From Paenibacillus illinoisensis NBRC 15959 (lineage in GTDB: Bacteria > Bacillota > Bacilli > Paenibacillales > Paenibacillaceae): a DNA stretch of 64,000 nt. The stretch covers positions 106,993 through 170,992 of the forward strand of contig NZ_BIME01000013.1 of assembly GCF_004000925.1 (NCBI RefSeq). Reading direction: 5' to 3'. Shown piece after piece: positions 27,151 to 36,581 of this stretch; positions within the stretch are counted from its first letter, which is position 1; every line of letters starts with the position of its first letter. The translations under genes were made by a program, and so were the position numbers. The notes below the pieces were generated by a model that was not told the DNA's origin, ran no database searches, and worked only from the letters and a program-made list of their open reading frames with translations.

Positions 27151-28655
27151 TACGATCTACCTACTCTCTTCGAATCATTGTACTCTGCTTCAAGGTCTTC
27201 CCTAGTCATTGAAAAACCTTGAAACCCGTATGGTGGTCTGGGCTCGGTATACACCTTGCCTTCTCCTTCGGCCACTTCTTCCAGTACCGTATCCCATGTC
27301 CGATTGTTGGATTCAAACGATACTTCAGTTAATTGCCCGAATCGCTTCAATATACGGAGTCCGATCTGATACAACAAATGTTGAATGGATGCAGATCGGC
27401 ATTCGTGGAACACCGCAGCAGCAATATCACTTACTTGTTCAGCAGCCACATAACGTCCGCGCGTATCATCCATTCCATCTCTTGGGTCGTGGTACCGCCA
27501 GTTGATATCCAGAAAAATGAACAAGGGACGATCTCTTGTCTCAGGCAGCGAGGTATATTCATCCTTGATAAATCCCGCAAATTCACTACCCTTAACCTTG
27601 ATCAGTCGCAGATCAGCTAGACCACTGAAATGGTTACTCCATTCAATTTGATTACCGTTTCGTTCTGCCTCTATTGCTGCCGTACCCCGATCATTTTGCG
27701 AATACCGGAATACCATCGTGCTTGATCGATAACTTCCATCGGCTCCAATGGGTACATCTTCAAAAGGGATCTGATCCGCGGTCATCTGAACTTTCATCAT
27801 TTGAGGGTATTTCTCAAGAAAGAGCTGACTCACATACGCAAGAAATCCCTCAACGGTAGCACCGGTATAACTCGCAGCGTGCTTGAGAATAAAATTCTTC
27901 ATGGAATCCGTGGCCACGATGCTGGAATTATCCCCTTCCGTAAACGAAGGCAAGAATGCATCCCCTTGCACAGCTATCTTAATGTTCATGCCGAAGAGAA
28001 CATTGCTTCTTCCGGTAAAAGGGGATTCCGGTATTGATCCGATCCCGGTTAGAGGTTTGGCATAGGAGCGATACAACCACACGTCACCTTTGCCGTAATA
28101 CATGGTTCGTTTCGGCACCACAGCAGGCTTCGGTTCAATTTCATGTTCATGCCCAATTTGAACCAGCCACTTCTCCAGCCGGATAAATGCAATTTTGAAT
28201 ACTTCATTTAAAGCCGTTTGAAATTCTTCATCCCTATTTCGCGAGCGACGCTGACGCATCGATTCGAGAATGGACTGAGCGGTATGACCTTTTACCGCCA
28301 ATATGAATGGAAAGCCGAATCGGCTTGTATATTCCTTGTTTAATTGATTCAATTCGTCATACATTTCAGGGGAGAGAGAATCCAGTCCAGCACCAGCTTG
28401 TTCCTTCACAGAATTGCTGCTCATGCTGATTCTTGCGCCGAGATCGGGATGGTTGCGCAGCAGCTGCAGGATGACATCGTCGTCAGACGTTTCAACAACA
28501 TGTTTCATGATATTCATCATGTGTTCTAATGAATTAAAGGGTCGCAAAGTCCAGGAACGTTCAGCCACCCAAGGTGATTCCTCAAATAAGCCACCAAAGG
28601 TATGCACGAACTGTGTGACAGACCAGCTGTTAACGAGTTTCATAAAATCGCTCAT
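27150..28655 (-). CDS. pucL: OHCU decarboxylase-uricase fusion
   Basis: A 501-residue bifunctional enzyme. Residues 1-165 form the OHCU decarboxylase domain (HPDLGARI, SVKEQAGAG) and about 185-495 the cofactor-free uricase (TMYYGKGDVWLYRSY, SIVATDSMKNFI). It therefore carries steps one and three of urate conversion to S-allantoin, with step two supplied by pucM. B. subtilis PucL (about 494 residues) has the same fusion. ATG 28655 is 6 bases after GGAGGT. It is the first gene of the large puc series and lies 300 bases from pucR, separated by a strong terminator, so it has its own promoter in 28656-28814, which I could not fix to one -35/-10 pair. Confidence 0.94.
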   Translation of the reverse strand: MSDFMKLVNSWSVTQFVHTFGGLFEESPWVAERSWTLRPFNSLEHMMNIMKHVVETSDDDVILQLLRNHPDLGARISMSSNSVKEQAGAGLDSLSPEMYDELNQLNKEYTSRFGFPFILAVKGHTAQSILESMRQRRSRNRDEEFQTALNEVFKIAFIRLEKWLVQIGHEHEIEPKPAVVPKRTMYYGKGDVWLYRSYAKPLTGIGSIPESPFTGRSNVLFGMNIKIAVQGDAFLPSFTEGDNSSIVATDSMKNFILKHAASYTGATVEGFLAYVSQLFLEKYPQMMKVQMTADQIPFEDVPIGADGSYRSSTMVFRYSQNDRGTAAIEAERNGNQIEWSNHFSGLADLRLIKVKGSEFAGFIKDEYTSLPETRDRPLFIFLDINWRYHDPRDGMDDTRGRYVAAEQVSDIAAAVFHECRSASIQHLLYQIGLRILKRFGQLTEVSFESNNRTWDTVLEEVAEGEGKVYTEPRPPYGFQGFSMTREDLEAEYNDSKRVGRS

Positions 28656-28814
28656 GTCAGAACCTCCGGTCTACTGTGAATTGTTGTTCTTCATTTTAAG
28701 GTCCAGGGCAGGATGCAGCAATAATATCTACGCAATTTTGTAATATAACATAACATCATATTCACGAACTGTTATCTGTGCACAGGGATTAAGGGTCTTC
28801 ATGTCACATAATCT

Positions 28815-28851
28815 AAAAAACCGTACGCCAGATAAGGGGCGTACGGTTTTT
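28815..28851. terminator. Strong bidirectional terminator after pucR
   Basis: CCGTACGCC (28821-28829) and GGCGTACGG (28838-28846) form a perfect 9-base stem with an 8-base loop, flanked by six A and five T. It isolates pucR from the pucL operon. Confidence 0.9.
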
Positions 28852-28958
28852 GATCTAAATTATGATGATAGTTATGAAGCACAAAAGTCGGCAACTCTGG
28901 ATTTGTTCGAGTTGTGTATTTCTATCTGCGATCTGTTCACTCTCTGTCTAATGCATCC

Positions 28959-30569
28959 TTATGGTCTTTCGGTTCTTTTATCCCGGCCAAATTTACGGAA
29001 CGTAAATACCAGTTTTAACTTTAGCAAGTCATTCGTTTTTTTAAAGTCCATCTGCAGAAGACTTCCGATTTTCTCCATGCGGTACGTAATGGTGTTGCGG
29101 TGAACAAACAGCTGCTTCGCAGCTTCGTTGATCAGTCCATCGTTCTCAATGAAAGATTCGAGTGTGTTCATCAATATGTGATTAGGGTCCCCATCTCTAG
29201 CCAGCAGAGGTTCCAGTACTTTATTACAGTAATTCTCCATAATGTTATCCGGGACATGTTGGAACACATAGGCAAACTCCAACATCTCGAACTGGAGTGC
29301 GCGATCCTTCATTCCGAAGCGGCGTGCCAGCTGCCGGGTATCCAGGCATTCCTGATAAGCTTCACGTAATGATTTGGGCTCATGTTTCATTTTGCTAATC
29401 CAGAATCTCGGCACAGATGCTCCTTTTGCCTCCTGAGCAGATAATACATCCGCGAAGCGACTGAGTAGAAAACTCGAAAGTTCCTCCCCATAGTCGCGCC
29501 CTGTCGGGCATGTATATATCGACAGAATGCCATCTTCCATCTGAAAATGCTGCGACGCCGTAAATTGCATCAATGGATTATATTGCAGTTCACGATGAAT
29601 TTGCTTCAGCAGCTTCCCCTCGGCGAAAACCGAAGGTTCCAGCGTAATGAGCACGCATTGATAAGTACCCTGAAACAGATGAACGCCTTTGTTCTCACTG
29701 AGTCTGGTCAGCTCCTCCACCGTCATTTTATTATCGAGGTATTGGGTTAACAATGTACGCATCTCATCCTGCACAGTCGGATTAATGTGTTCACGATAGG
29801 TCATATCCATATAAAATGCCAGTACGTCCGCAGCCTGCTGAAATAATTCTTCCTCTGCCCTCAGGGAGAGGGCTGAATCTGTAAACACGAGCAGAAACCC
29901 ATACTCTTCATCATTTTGTTTGATGGGAACCCGATGACAACTGCCCTGATTCCATTTCACGCGATGCATAACGGATTTCCATGGCCACCCCTGTACCAAT
30001 GCATCTCCGGCAATCGTCTCACTACCATAGAGTACATGCCCCCTGGAGCCTATAACTGCAAGCGGGTAGTTTAATACAGTCGCAAGCTCGGCAAACACAT
30101 TTCGATGCTGCTGCTGTTGTTGTAATGCAAAATGCATTAGCTTCTTCTGTTTCTGTACAACTTCATGCAGCAGCCGGTGACTTCGCTCGTGTTCCGCCTT
30201 GAACAGAGCATTCATTTGGTCCGAAAACGTGAACTGGAATGGCAATTCCAGCAGCGGCAAACGTAAACGGTCCGCCTCTTCTATGATCCCTTGGGGAATG
30301 GACTGCCAGAAACGTCCGAGTTTAATGCCGAGTCCTGCACATCCGCGGTCATTTAGTCTGCGCATTAATCGAAGGGCATCTGTTTCATTGTCTTTCATGA
30401 TAAAAGCGGTTGTGAATAACAACTCTCCGGATTTAATCCAATCCGCGATATCTGGGGCATCCATGACGTTAACGGATTTCATCATCCGTGAAGTCCCCTC
30501 CCCGCCGGCAACGAGTCTGGCCTCAGACAACGGATATACTTGCAAAGCCTCTTTAACCGTAAGCTGCAT
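28959..30569 (-). CDS. pucR: Purine catabolism regulator PucR family
   Basis: A 536-residue regulator with the N-terminal PucR ligand domain (about residues 5-125, LTVKEALQVYPLSEARLVAGGE) and a C-terminal PucR-type HTH (FIENDGLINEAAKQLFVHRNTITYRM). In B. subtilis PucR activates or represses the puc genes according to allantoin-type effectors. The start is ATG 30569, 8 bases after GGGAGG; the ATG at 30587 lies before that ribosome site. The gene is monocistronic, with its own leader of about 120 bases containing a 21-base palindrome, and a strong terminator. Confidence 0.88.
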   Translation of the reverse strand: MQLTVKEALQVYPLSEARLVAGGEGTSRMMKSVNVMDAPDIADWIKSGELLFTTAFIMKDNETDALRLMRRLNDRGCAGLGIKLGRFWQSIPQGIIEEADRLRLPLLELPFQFTFSDQMNALFKAEHERSHRLLHEVVQKQKKLMHFALQQQQQHRNVFAELATVLNYPLAVIGSRGHVLYGSETIAGDALVQGWPWKSVMHRVKWNQGSCHRVPIKQNDEEYGFLLVFTDSALSLRAEEELFQQAADVLAFYMDMTYREHINPTVQDEMRTLLTQYLDNKMTVEELTRLSENKGVHLFQGTYQCVLITLEPSVFAEGKLLKQIHRELQYNPLMQFTASQHFQMEDGILSIYTCPTGRDYGEELSSFLLSRFADVLSAQEAKGASVPRFWISKMKHEPKSLREAYQECLDTRQLARRFGMKDRALQFEMLEFAYVFQHVPDNIMENYCNKVLEPLLARDGDPNHILMNTLESFIENDGLINEAAKQLFVHRNTITYRMEKIGSLLQMDFKKTNDLLKLKLVFTFRKFGRDKRTERP

Positions 30570-30587
30570 AGACACGACCTCCCACAT

Positions 30588-30608
30588 ATATAACTTATTA
30601 AGTTATAT
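30588..30608. promoter_or_regulatory. 21-base perfect palindrome in the pucR leader
   Basis: Ten bases on each side of T30598 are perfectly complementary (arms ATATAACTTA and TAAGTTATAT). It lies about 20 bases upstream of the pucR start and just before its ribosome site, suitable as an autoregulatory operator or an RNA hairpin affecting translation. A second small inverted repeat, GGGTT-AAC-AACCC, lies at 30645-30657. Confidence 0.5.
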
Positions 30609-30691
30609 TTTTCTCTTATAATGGAAATGAAAAGCTCTTCTCCAGGGTTAACAACCCATTCACTTCATCGGAATCAAACTATTTGTTAAGT

Positions 30692-30700
30692 ATTATAACA
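30692..30700 (-). promoter_or_regulatory. Extended -10 promoter of pucR
   Basis: Minus strand: TGTTATAAT (TGN plus perfect -10). No good -35 is seen at 17 bases, consistent with an extended -10 promoter. A 12-base palindrome ATCAAATTTGAT (30700-30711) abuts it. Confidence 0.45.
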
Positions 30701-30732
30701 TCAAATTTGATTTCAGAGCTTACATGACAAAA

Positions 30733-30787
30733 ATAAAACCAATGACATCATTGCAGCGTGAGCTTGGCAATTTATCATTGGTTTTAT
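30733..30787. terminator. Terminator of the hybrid histidine kinase gene
   Basis: ATAAAACCAATGA (30733-30745) pairs perfectly with TCATTGGTTTTAT (30775-30787), with a further inner stem. TTATTTTTG follows on the minus strand. Confidence 0.75.
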
Positions 30788-30825
30788 AATGTGTATGAAA
30801 TGATTGATTTGCGGTAAATAAGTTC

Positions 30826-33564
30826 TTAAATCTCTAGCGTTTCCGGACTAAGCCACAATTTCATTCGGGAGATTACCTCTTTGATATTCAGCGGCTTGCT
30901 AATATAGTCCGAGGCACCTGCTGCAATGCATTTATCACGATCTTCTTTCATGGCTTTAGCCGTTAATGCAATGATCGGCAGCTGGGTAAGCTTCAATCGC
31001 TCCCGAATCTGACGTGTCGTATCGTAACCGTCCAGTTCCGGCATCATGATATCCATCAAAATAATATCGGGATTGGCTTCCCCGCGTTCCAGCATCTCCA
31101 GACATTCATACCCGTTCTGCGCGGTAATGATATGCATGCCATACTGTTCAAGTGCATTCGCAAGAGCATATACGTTACGAATATCGTCATCTACGACAAA
31201 AACTTGGCGCCCCCTTAATAACGATTCTTCCAGAGGTGTCAGCAGAATCTCATCTTTTGATGTATTAGATAGAGATCCCACGATGGGAATCGTTGTAGCT
31301 GCTTCGTTCAAGAATAGTCGTGAGTTATTCCTTGTCTCAGGCTCCTCTGGTCTCAATGGCAAGAAAAGAGTAAATACACTGCCCTGTCCTTCACGACTGG
31401 TCGCCGATATGGAACCCCCGAGCAAAGTCGCAAGAGATTGGGAAATGGACAAGCCGAGTCCGGTTCCACCGTATTTCCTTGCAGTCGCGCCATCCGCTTG
31501 TTTGAATGCATCAAAGATCTGCAGCAGCTTATCGTCTGCGATGCCGATCCCCGTATCACTGACCGAAAATGCAATAACATCCGCCTCTGAACCACCTGGT
31601 TCAGGGCTTGCCAGATTCATTCGGGAGATCGTCAGAGCAACTTCGCCTTCGTCTGTAAACTTAAAAGCGTTAGAGAGCAGGTTTCTTAGAATCTGATGCA
31701 AGCGCATCTCATCCGTGACTATCGTTTCCGGTAAATGGCTTTGCATCTGAATCCGGAAGTCGATTCCTTTCTGCTCAGCGGTTTTTAAGAAATACTGATT
31801 CATCGTCTCCGGCAGGACACCGAGATAAACTTCGCCAAGATCAATGTCCATCTCCCCTGCCTCCACTTTGGACAGATCCAAAATGTCATTGATCAGATTA
31901 AGCAAATCTTTGCCTGAAGTATGAATTACCGATGCGTATTTTTGTTCTTCGCTACTCAAGTTCTCATGTTTGTTTTCAGCCAAAATCTCGGACAGGATGA
32001 GCATACTATTCAGGGGAGTACGTAATTCATGTGACATATTAGCCAAAAATTCAGATTTATATCCCGAACTTGTCCGCAGCTGGTCTGCTACACTCGCAAG
32101 CTCGCTCGCTGACGTTTCTGCTGCATGTTTTTGCAATTCCAGACGCTCGTTCAGCATATGCAGCTCTTCGGTTTGCATCTGCAGTTCTTCTGTTTGTGAC
32201 AGCATTTCCTCGGTTTGCAGCTGAAGCTTCTCCGATTGAGCTTGGAGCTCCTCGTTCAGTACCTGGGATTCATCATATAACTGCTGCAGTTCCATGCGTG
32301 TCGCTGTGGAGTGTAGAGATACACTGAATATTTCAACTAATTCATGGAGCTGTTCGAGTTCGTTCTCCTGCAATGGCTTTAATGAAGCCAACTCTATGAC
32401 CGCGATCGTTCGTCCTTCGAAGATCACAGGCACGACTGTAAGAGATGTTGCAGAAGCATGGCCTAGTCCCGAAGAGATTCGAATATAGTTCTGTGGCAAG
32501 TCATTCATACGCAGTATCCGTTTCTCCACCGCACTTTGACCCACGAGCCCTTCGCCTGGTGCAAGTGACACTTTGCCGATGGAGTGCTCTTTGTCTCCAT
32601 CTGCTGCATAAGCAGCTACGCGCAAGAGCCGATTATCCTTCCAGTAGTACAGTACACTGTAGGGAACCTCCAGCAGAATGGCAAGCTCGTTCAGGAAAAG
32701 ACGTGACAAACCCTCCAGATTAGTCGGGTTCTGCAGGAGTGTAGCGATACTCGTAAGCTGATCCTTCACGCGATTCTGCTCCTGCACTTTATCGAGCAGC
32801 TTGTTAGTCTCCCGTCCAAGGTCACCCACTTCATCTTCGGTTCGCACATGAATCCGTTCTGCCAAATTGCCGCCTTGGGAAATATTACGAATAGTTTGTC
32901 TTACGTCACGCAGCGTTTTGACAATATTACCAGAAATCATGATCGCTGCTCCGATTGAAAATGCAGCAATGGCAGCCCACAGGGTATACATGATCGTAAG
33001 CAGGGTGGAACTGCGTTCGGCAAGACTGGTTACTCGTGCTTCCGTCAAAGCAATTTCTGTATTACGAAAGCCTGCAAGTTGTGAACGAAGCAAATCGATT
33101 TCGTTTTTACCCGGATCGGATTGGAAAAACGTAATCACTTGCTCCTGATCACCCTGATTTTTCAATGCAATGGAAGGTTCTGCTGCAACCTCAATCCAGC
33201 GTAGAATATGCGTTTTGATCGTTTGCAATCTCTGCTGTTGGGATGGGTTATCACTAATGAGTCCGTATAACTGGTCATAGTTCGAATTCCACTCCGAGAG
33301 TGCTTGATTGTAGGGCTCCAGGTAGCTGTCTTTTCCTGTTAGCATGAATCCTCGCTGTCCAGTCTCCATATCGAGTACATCCTTCTCAATGGCATTGGTC
33401 AGGTTATGTACTTCGAGGTCATGATGGCTTATAAAATCGTTTTCTTTTTGCAATTCGTTAATTTGAGCCGATAGAACCAGCAAGGCAGCTCCAAATAACA
33501 ATACAACCACTAGATAGCCCAACAAAATTTTGGAGCGTATCGTAAACCTTCTCTTCTTCGACAA
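30826..33564 (-). CDS. CHASE3-HAMP-GAF hybrid sensor histidine kinase
   Basis: A 912-residue membrane kinase: TM1 (about 12-32), extracytoplasmic CHASE3 domain, TM2 (about 186-213), HAMP, GAF (about 275-420), a Q/E-rich coiled coil with seven-residue repeats (LQTEEMLSQTEELQMQTEEL), HisKA with FLANMSHELRTPLNS, HATPase with DTGIGIADD and GGTGLGLS, and a C-terminal receiver with VVDDD and LMDIMMPELDG. The start is a TTG at 33564 (MSKKRRFT), 7 bases after GGAGGT; the TTG at 33588 has none. No response regulator is adjacent, so its output partner is elsewhere or phosphate ends in its own receiver. The signal is unknown. Confidence 0.85.
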   Translation of the reverse strand: MSKKRRFTIRSKILLGYLVVVLLFGAALLVLSAQINELQKENDFISHHDLEVHNLTNAIEKDVLDMETGQRGFMLTGKDSYLEPYNQALSEWNSNYDQLYGLISDNPSQQQRLQTIKTHILRWIEVAAEPSIALKNQGDQEQVITFFQSDPGKNEIDLLRSQLAGFRNTEIALTEARVTSLAERSSTLLTIMYTLWAAIAAFSIGAAIMISGNIVKTLRDVRQTIRNISQGGNLAERIHVRTEDEVGDLGRETNKLLDKVQEQNRVKDQLTSIATLLQNPTNLEGLSRLFLNELAILLEVPYSVLYYWKDNRLLRVAAYAADGDKEHSIGKVSLAPGEGLVGQSAVEKRILRMNDLPQNYIRISSGLGHASATSLTVVPVIFEGRTIAVIELASLKPLQENELEQLHELVEIFSVSLHSTATRMELQQLYDESQVLNEELQAQSEKLQLQTEEMLSQTEELQMQTEELHMLNERLELQKHAAETSASELASVADQLRTSSGYKSEFLANMSHELRTPLNSMLILSEILAENKHENLSSEEQKYASVIHTSGKDLLNLINDILDLSKVEAGEMDIDLGEVYLGVLPETMNQYFLKTAEQKGIDFRIQMQSHLPETIVTDEMRLHQILRNLLSNAFKFTDEGEVALTISRMNLASPEPGGSEADVIAFSVSDTGIGIADDKLLQIFDAFKQADGATARKYGGTGLGLSISQSLATLLGGSISATSREGQGSVFTLFLPLRPEEPETRNNSRLFLNEAATTIPIVGSLSNTSKDEILLTPLEESLLRGRQVFVVDDDIRNVYALANALEQYGMHIITAQNGYECLEMLERGEANPDIILMDIMMPELDGYDTTRQIRERLKLTQLPIIALTAKAMKEDRDKCIAAGASDYISKPLNIKEVISRMKLWLSPETLEI

Positions 33565-33819
33565 CGCGGAAACCTCCAATGAAATCAATCAATTCACGCA
33601 CAACAATTTAGATCTGCATATGTAGTTTATATGGATACATGAAGTCTGACAAGCATTATATCCAATCTAGGCTTATATCGTCATTGACATAGTACAAGGT
33701 TATCATTCTGGGGTTAAACGCATTTCGGTCATGTGGGTGCAGTCTGACTATTCTGGGGTTGTAAGCTCTGACAAATTCAGACATAGTCAAGAAGGTTTGG
33801 ATATATTCTTAACAAGAAA
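33565..33819. other. Upstream region of the histidine kinase with repeated motifs
   Basis: ATTCTGGGGTT occurs twice in direct orientation (33705-33715 and 33750-33760), and AGTCTGAC occurs at 33643-33650 and 33741-33748. TCTGA-CAAAT-TCAGA forms a small inverted repeat near 33767-33781. These could be binding sites controlling the kinase gene. No gene is seen here. Confidence 0.35.
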
Positions 33820-33845
33820 AAACGACCTGCATATGCGGGTCGTTT
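33820..33845. terminator. Terminator of fumC
   Basis: AAACGACCTGC pairs with GCGGGTCGTTT (one wobble) around an ATAT loop. TTTTTTCTTG follows on the minus strand. Confidence 0.85.
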
Positions 33846-33877
33846 CTTCCTCTAGTGTTTTTGCACTATAAAAAAAC

Positions 33878-35266
33878 TTAAGCTTTCGGAGCAATCATTT
33901 TCGCTGGGTCCACATACTGATCGAACTGCTCTTCGGTAAGCAACCCGGTCTGCAGAGCAGCCACTTTCAGAGACAAGCCTTCTTTATGAGCCAGCTTCGC
34001 AATCTTGGCTGCGTTCTCATATCCAATATGCGGATTAAGAGCAGTAACCAACATAAGCGAGTTGTTCAGGTTATGTTCGATTTGACCCAGATTAGGTTCA
34101 ATACCCACTGCACATTTATCGTTAAAAGCAATAATGGAGTCCGCAAGCAGTTGTACGGATTGCAGGAAGTTATAAATAATGACCGGTTTGAACACATTCA
34201 ACTCAAAGTTACCCTGACTTGCCGCGAATCCGATGGCAGCATCGTTCCCCATCACTTGCGTTACAACCATTGTCAGTGCTTCGCTCTGGGTTGGATTCAC
34301 TTTGCCTGGCATGATGGAGCTGCCCGGTTCATTCTCCGGAATGCGGATCTCTCCGAGTCCACTGCGCGGACCACTTGCAAGCCAGCGCACGTCATTGGCA
34401 ATCTTCATCAGATCAGCTGCAAGCGCTTTAACAGCGCCGTGGGCGTAAACGACTTCATCATGACTTGTAAGTGCGTGGAATTTGTTTGGTGCGGATACAA
34501 AATCCTTACCTGTATGTTTGCCGATCTCCTTGGCGGTATAATCGCCAAAGTCAGGATGAGCATTGATGCCTGTTCCCACTGCGGTACCACCAATGGCCAG
34601 TTCCTTCATATATTGAACACTATCACGAATCATGCGCTCACTCTTGTCCAGCATCGCTTCCCAGCCGCTGATCTCCTGTCCGAGTGTGATAGGAGTAGCA
34701 TCCTGCAAATGGGTACGTCCGATCTTGATAATATCCTTGAAAGCTTCGGATTTGTCTGCAAAGGTAGATTTGAGTACAGCAATGGCTGGCAAGAGCTGGT
34801 CTTCGACAGCAAGTACACCTGCAACATGCAGAGCTGTCGGGAACGTATCGTTGGAGCTCTGGGACATGTTCACATCGTCATTCGGATGCAAACGCTCTTC
34901 CTTGCCCTTCTGTTCAAGAAGCTGATTACCCAGATTGGCGATGACTTCGTTCACATTCATATTGGACTGCGTGCCGCTACCAGTCTGCCATACAACAAGC
35001 GGGAAATGATCGTCAATCCGACCGGCAATGATCTCGTCCGCTGCATAGGCAATCGCATCCGATTTGGCGGCAGACAGCTTGCCGAGCTTATGGTTGCTCG
35101 CTGCAGCACTCTTTTTCAAAATGGCAAGTGCACGAATAACTTCCATCGGCATATGCTCACGACCAATCGGGAAGTTTTCCTTACTGCGCTGTGTCTGAGC
35201 CCCCCATAGTCTGTCCGCTGGTACCTTCATCTCTCCGAGCGTATCTCTTTCAATGCGGTATTCCAC
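33878..35266 (-). CDS. fumC: Class II fumarate hydratase
   Basis: A 462-residue fumarase interconverting fumarate and malate in the TCA cycle. The superfamily signature GSSIMPGKVNP is clear, and THLQDATPITLGQE and GTGINAHP are also conserved. The start was set at GTG 35266 (MEYRIERDTLGE), with GGAGGAGG 8 bases upstream; B. subtilis FumC begins with the same residues and has the same length, which argues against the TTG at 35284 in the ribosome site itself. It is monocistronic with its own terminator. Confidence 0.95.
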   Translation of the reverse strand: MEYRIERDTLGEMKVPADRLWGAQTQRSKENFPIGREHMPMEVIRALAILKKSAAASNHKLGKLSAAKSDAIAYAADEIIAGRIDDHFPLVVWQTGSGTQSNMNVNEVIANLGNQLLEQKGKEERLHPNDDVNMSQSSNDTFPTALHVAGVLAVEDQLLPAIAVLKSTFADKSEAFKDIIKIGRTHLQDATPITLGQEISGWEAMLDKSERMIRDSVQYMKELAIGGTAVGTGINAHPDFGDYTAKEIGKHTGKDFVSAPNKFHALTSHDEVVYAHGAVKALAADLMKIANDVRWLASGPRSGLGEIRIPENEPGSSIMPGKVNPTQSEALTMVVTQVMGNDAAIGFAASQGNFELNVFKPVIIYNFLQSVQLLADSIIAFNDKCAVGIEPNLGQIEHNLNNSLMLVTALNPHIGYENAAKIAKLAHKEGLSLKVAALQTGLLTEEQFDQYVDPAKMIAPKA

Positions 35267-35415
35267 TTGATTTTCCTCCTCCAAAAAGATGAATTCTATT
35301 TCTCGAAAATTTAATCATCTCGTCATATTATACATGATTGTCGTTCAGATTTTCACCTTTTCGACAAAATTGTAAGCGTACGTCAAAACACGCAATCGTT
35401 TATTGACTCATGAAA

Positions 35416-36417
35416 TTACGAATAGATTGGATACAAACGACTGGCTTGTTCGAAGATCTCACCAGGTTCAAGTCCAACTAATCCGATTTCTTCGGCAGGT
35501 AGTCCTTGTACATTCGGTGCATTAACCAGGTTCATCTGAGGTTCAGGACAGAAGAATCCACCTTCCGTGTTGTTGTTCCAGATCATCCAGTGTTTGTATG
35601 AAGCTCCAACATCATAAACAAATTTGTCCCCTGTACGTTGGTTCGTGAGCTCCATATAATTTCGACCATTCTGGGGTTCCGCTGTATAGTGATTATCCAT
35701 GGATTCGAAGAATGGGCTAACCCCTTCTGTCTTCAACTTCTCCTCATTCGGTGAAAGCGGTTGAAATTGCCCGGTAGGCAAAGAACGTTCATTCAGTTCA
35801 CGGCGCTGACCGATGGTGATTTTGGCGGTATAGTCCGACAAATCACTGTCGGGTACAAAGGCGACATTAATGGCTGTATGGAACGCGAACAAATTGGGCA
35901 TGCGCTCTTTGCCGTTATTACGAACCTTCAGCTGCTGCTGGAGCCCTGTGCTGTCAAGAGAGTAACGAAGCGTTACCGTGAACGTGAACGGCAAATATTG
36001 ATGGAAAAGGTGTCCTTCTTTTATCTCTTGGCTCAGCAGGATATAACTCTCCAGTTCAGTCGTTCCATATCCTTCTACCTTCCAATCTGCCTCGTGTAAA
36101 AATCCGTGCAAATGATTGCCCGTAGCAGGTTCATTTACAGGTAATTGATAGATTTCGCCATTCCAAGGAAAGCGGCCATCTTCATAGCGATTCGGCGGAG
36201 AAAGAACGGGAATGCCGTACACGGCCGGAGCAGCCTTGAATGCATCCATATTATTCAAATCAGGTTCACGAAGATAGCGATGACCGCGTTCTGTATCACG
36301 AAACGCAACCAGGTTCGCACCCACGCTTGGAATTACGGCCGCCTCAAATTGATTGAATCGAAGCCATACCGCCGGAATTCCGCCAAATTGCTCCTCATAC
36401 GCTGAATTCTGTGTCAT
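35416..36417 (-). CDS. Aldose 1-epimerase-like protein
   Basis: A 333-residue member of the galactose mutarotase-like superfamily (beta-sandwich). HLHGFLHEADW in the middle, with the conserved HGF motif, and the preceding NRYEDGRFPWNGE fit aldose 1-epimerase/YihR/LacX-type proteins. The likely reaction is interconversion of alpha and beta anomers of a hexose; the sugar is not defined. The start is ATG 36417 (MTQNSAY), about 10 bases after AGGAGGT; the ATG at 36438 precedes the ribosome site. It stands alone between fumC and a converging-free gap. Confidence 0.78.
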   Translation of the reverse strand: MTQNSAYEEQFGGIPAVWLRFNQFEAAVIPSVGANLVAFRDTERGHRYLREPDLNNMDAFKAAPAVYGIPVLSPPNRYEDGRFPWNGEIYQLPVNEPATGNHLHGFLHEADWKVEGYGTTELESYILLSQEIKEGHLFHQYLPFTFTVTLRYSLDSTGLQQQLKVRNNGKERMPNLFAFHTAINVAFVPDSDLSDYTAKITIGQRRELNERSLPTGQFQPLSPNEEKLKTEGVSPFFESMDNHYTAEPQNGRNYMELTNQRTGDKFVYDVGASYKHWMIWNNNTEGGFFCPEPQMNLVNAPNVQGLPAEEIGLVGLEPGEIFEQASRLYPIYS

Positions 36418-36526
36418 TGTTATATGTACCTCCTGCATACTAGGGTTATATTATACGGCTCGAATATATCATGACTGGGCACAAAATACCAATCTGTGAT
36501 ATAGAACATTTTCATCATCAGGCGAC

Positions 36527-36557
36527 AAAAAAGACAGCTGCACTGTTCGCGGCTGTC
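36527..36557 (-). terminator. Terminator of the MBL-fold gene
   Basis: On the minus strand GACAGCCGC and GCAGCTGTC pair with one wobble, followed by TTTTTTGTC. It is 25 bases after the stop. Confidence 0.75.
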
Positions 36558-36581
36558 CTCCAAATGTTCATTTCATATCGT

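Noticed and set aside
33986..35209. 407-codon open frame on the plus strand
   Set aside because: It lies entirely antisense to fumC, whose sequence is unmistakable. There is no ribosome site and the translation resembles no protein.
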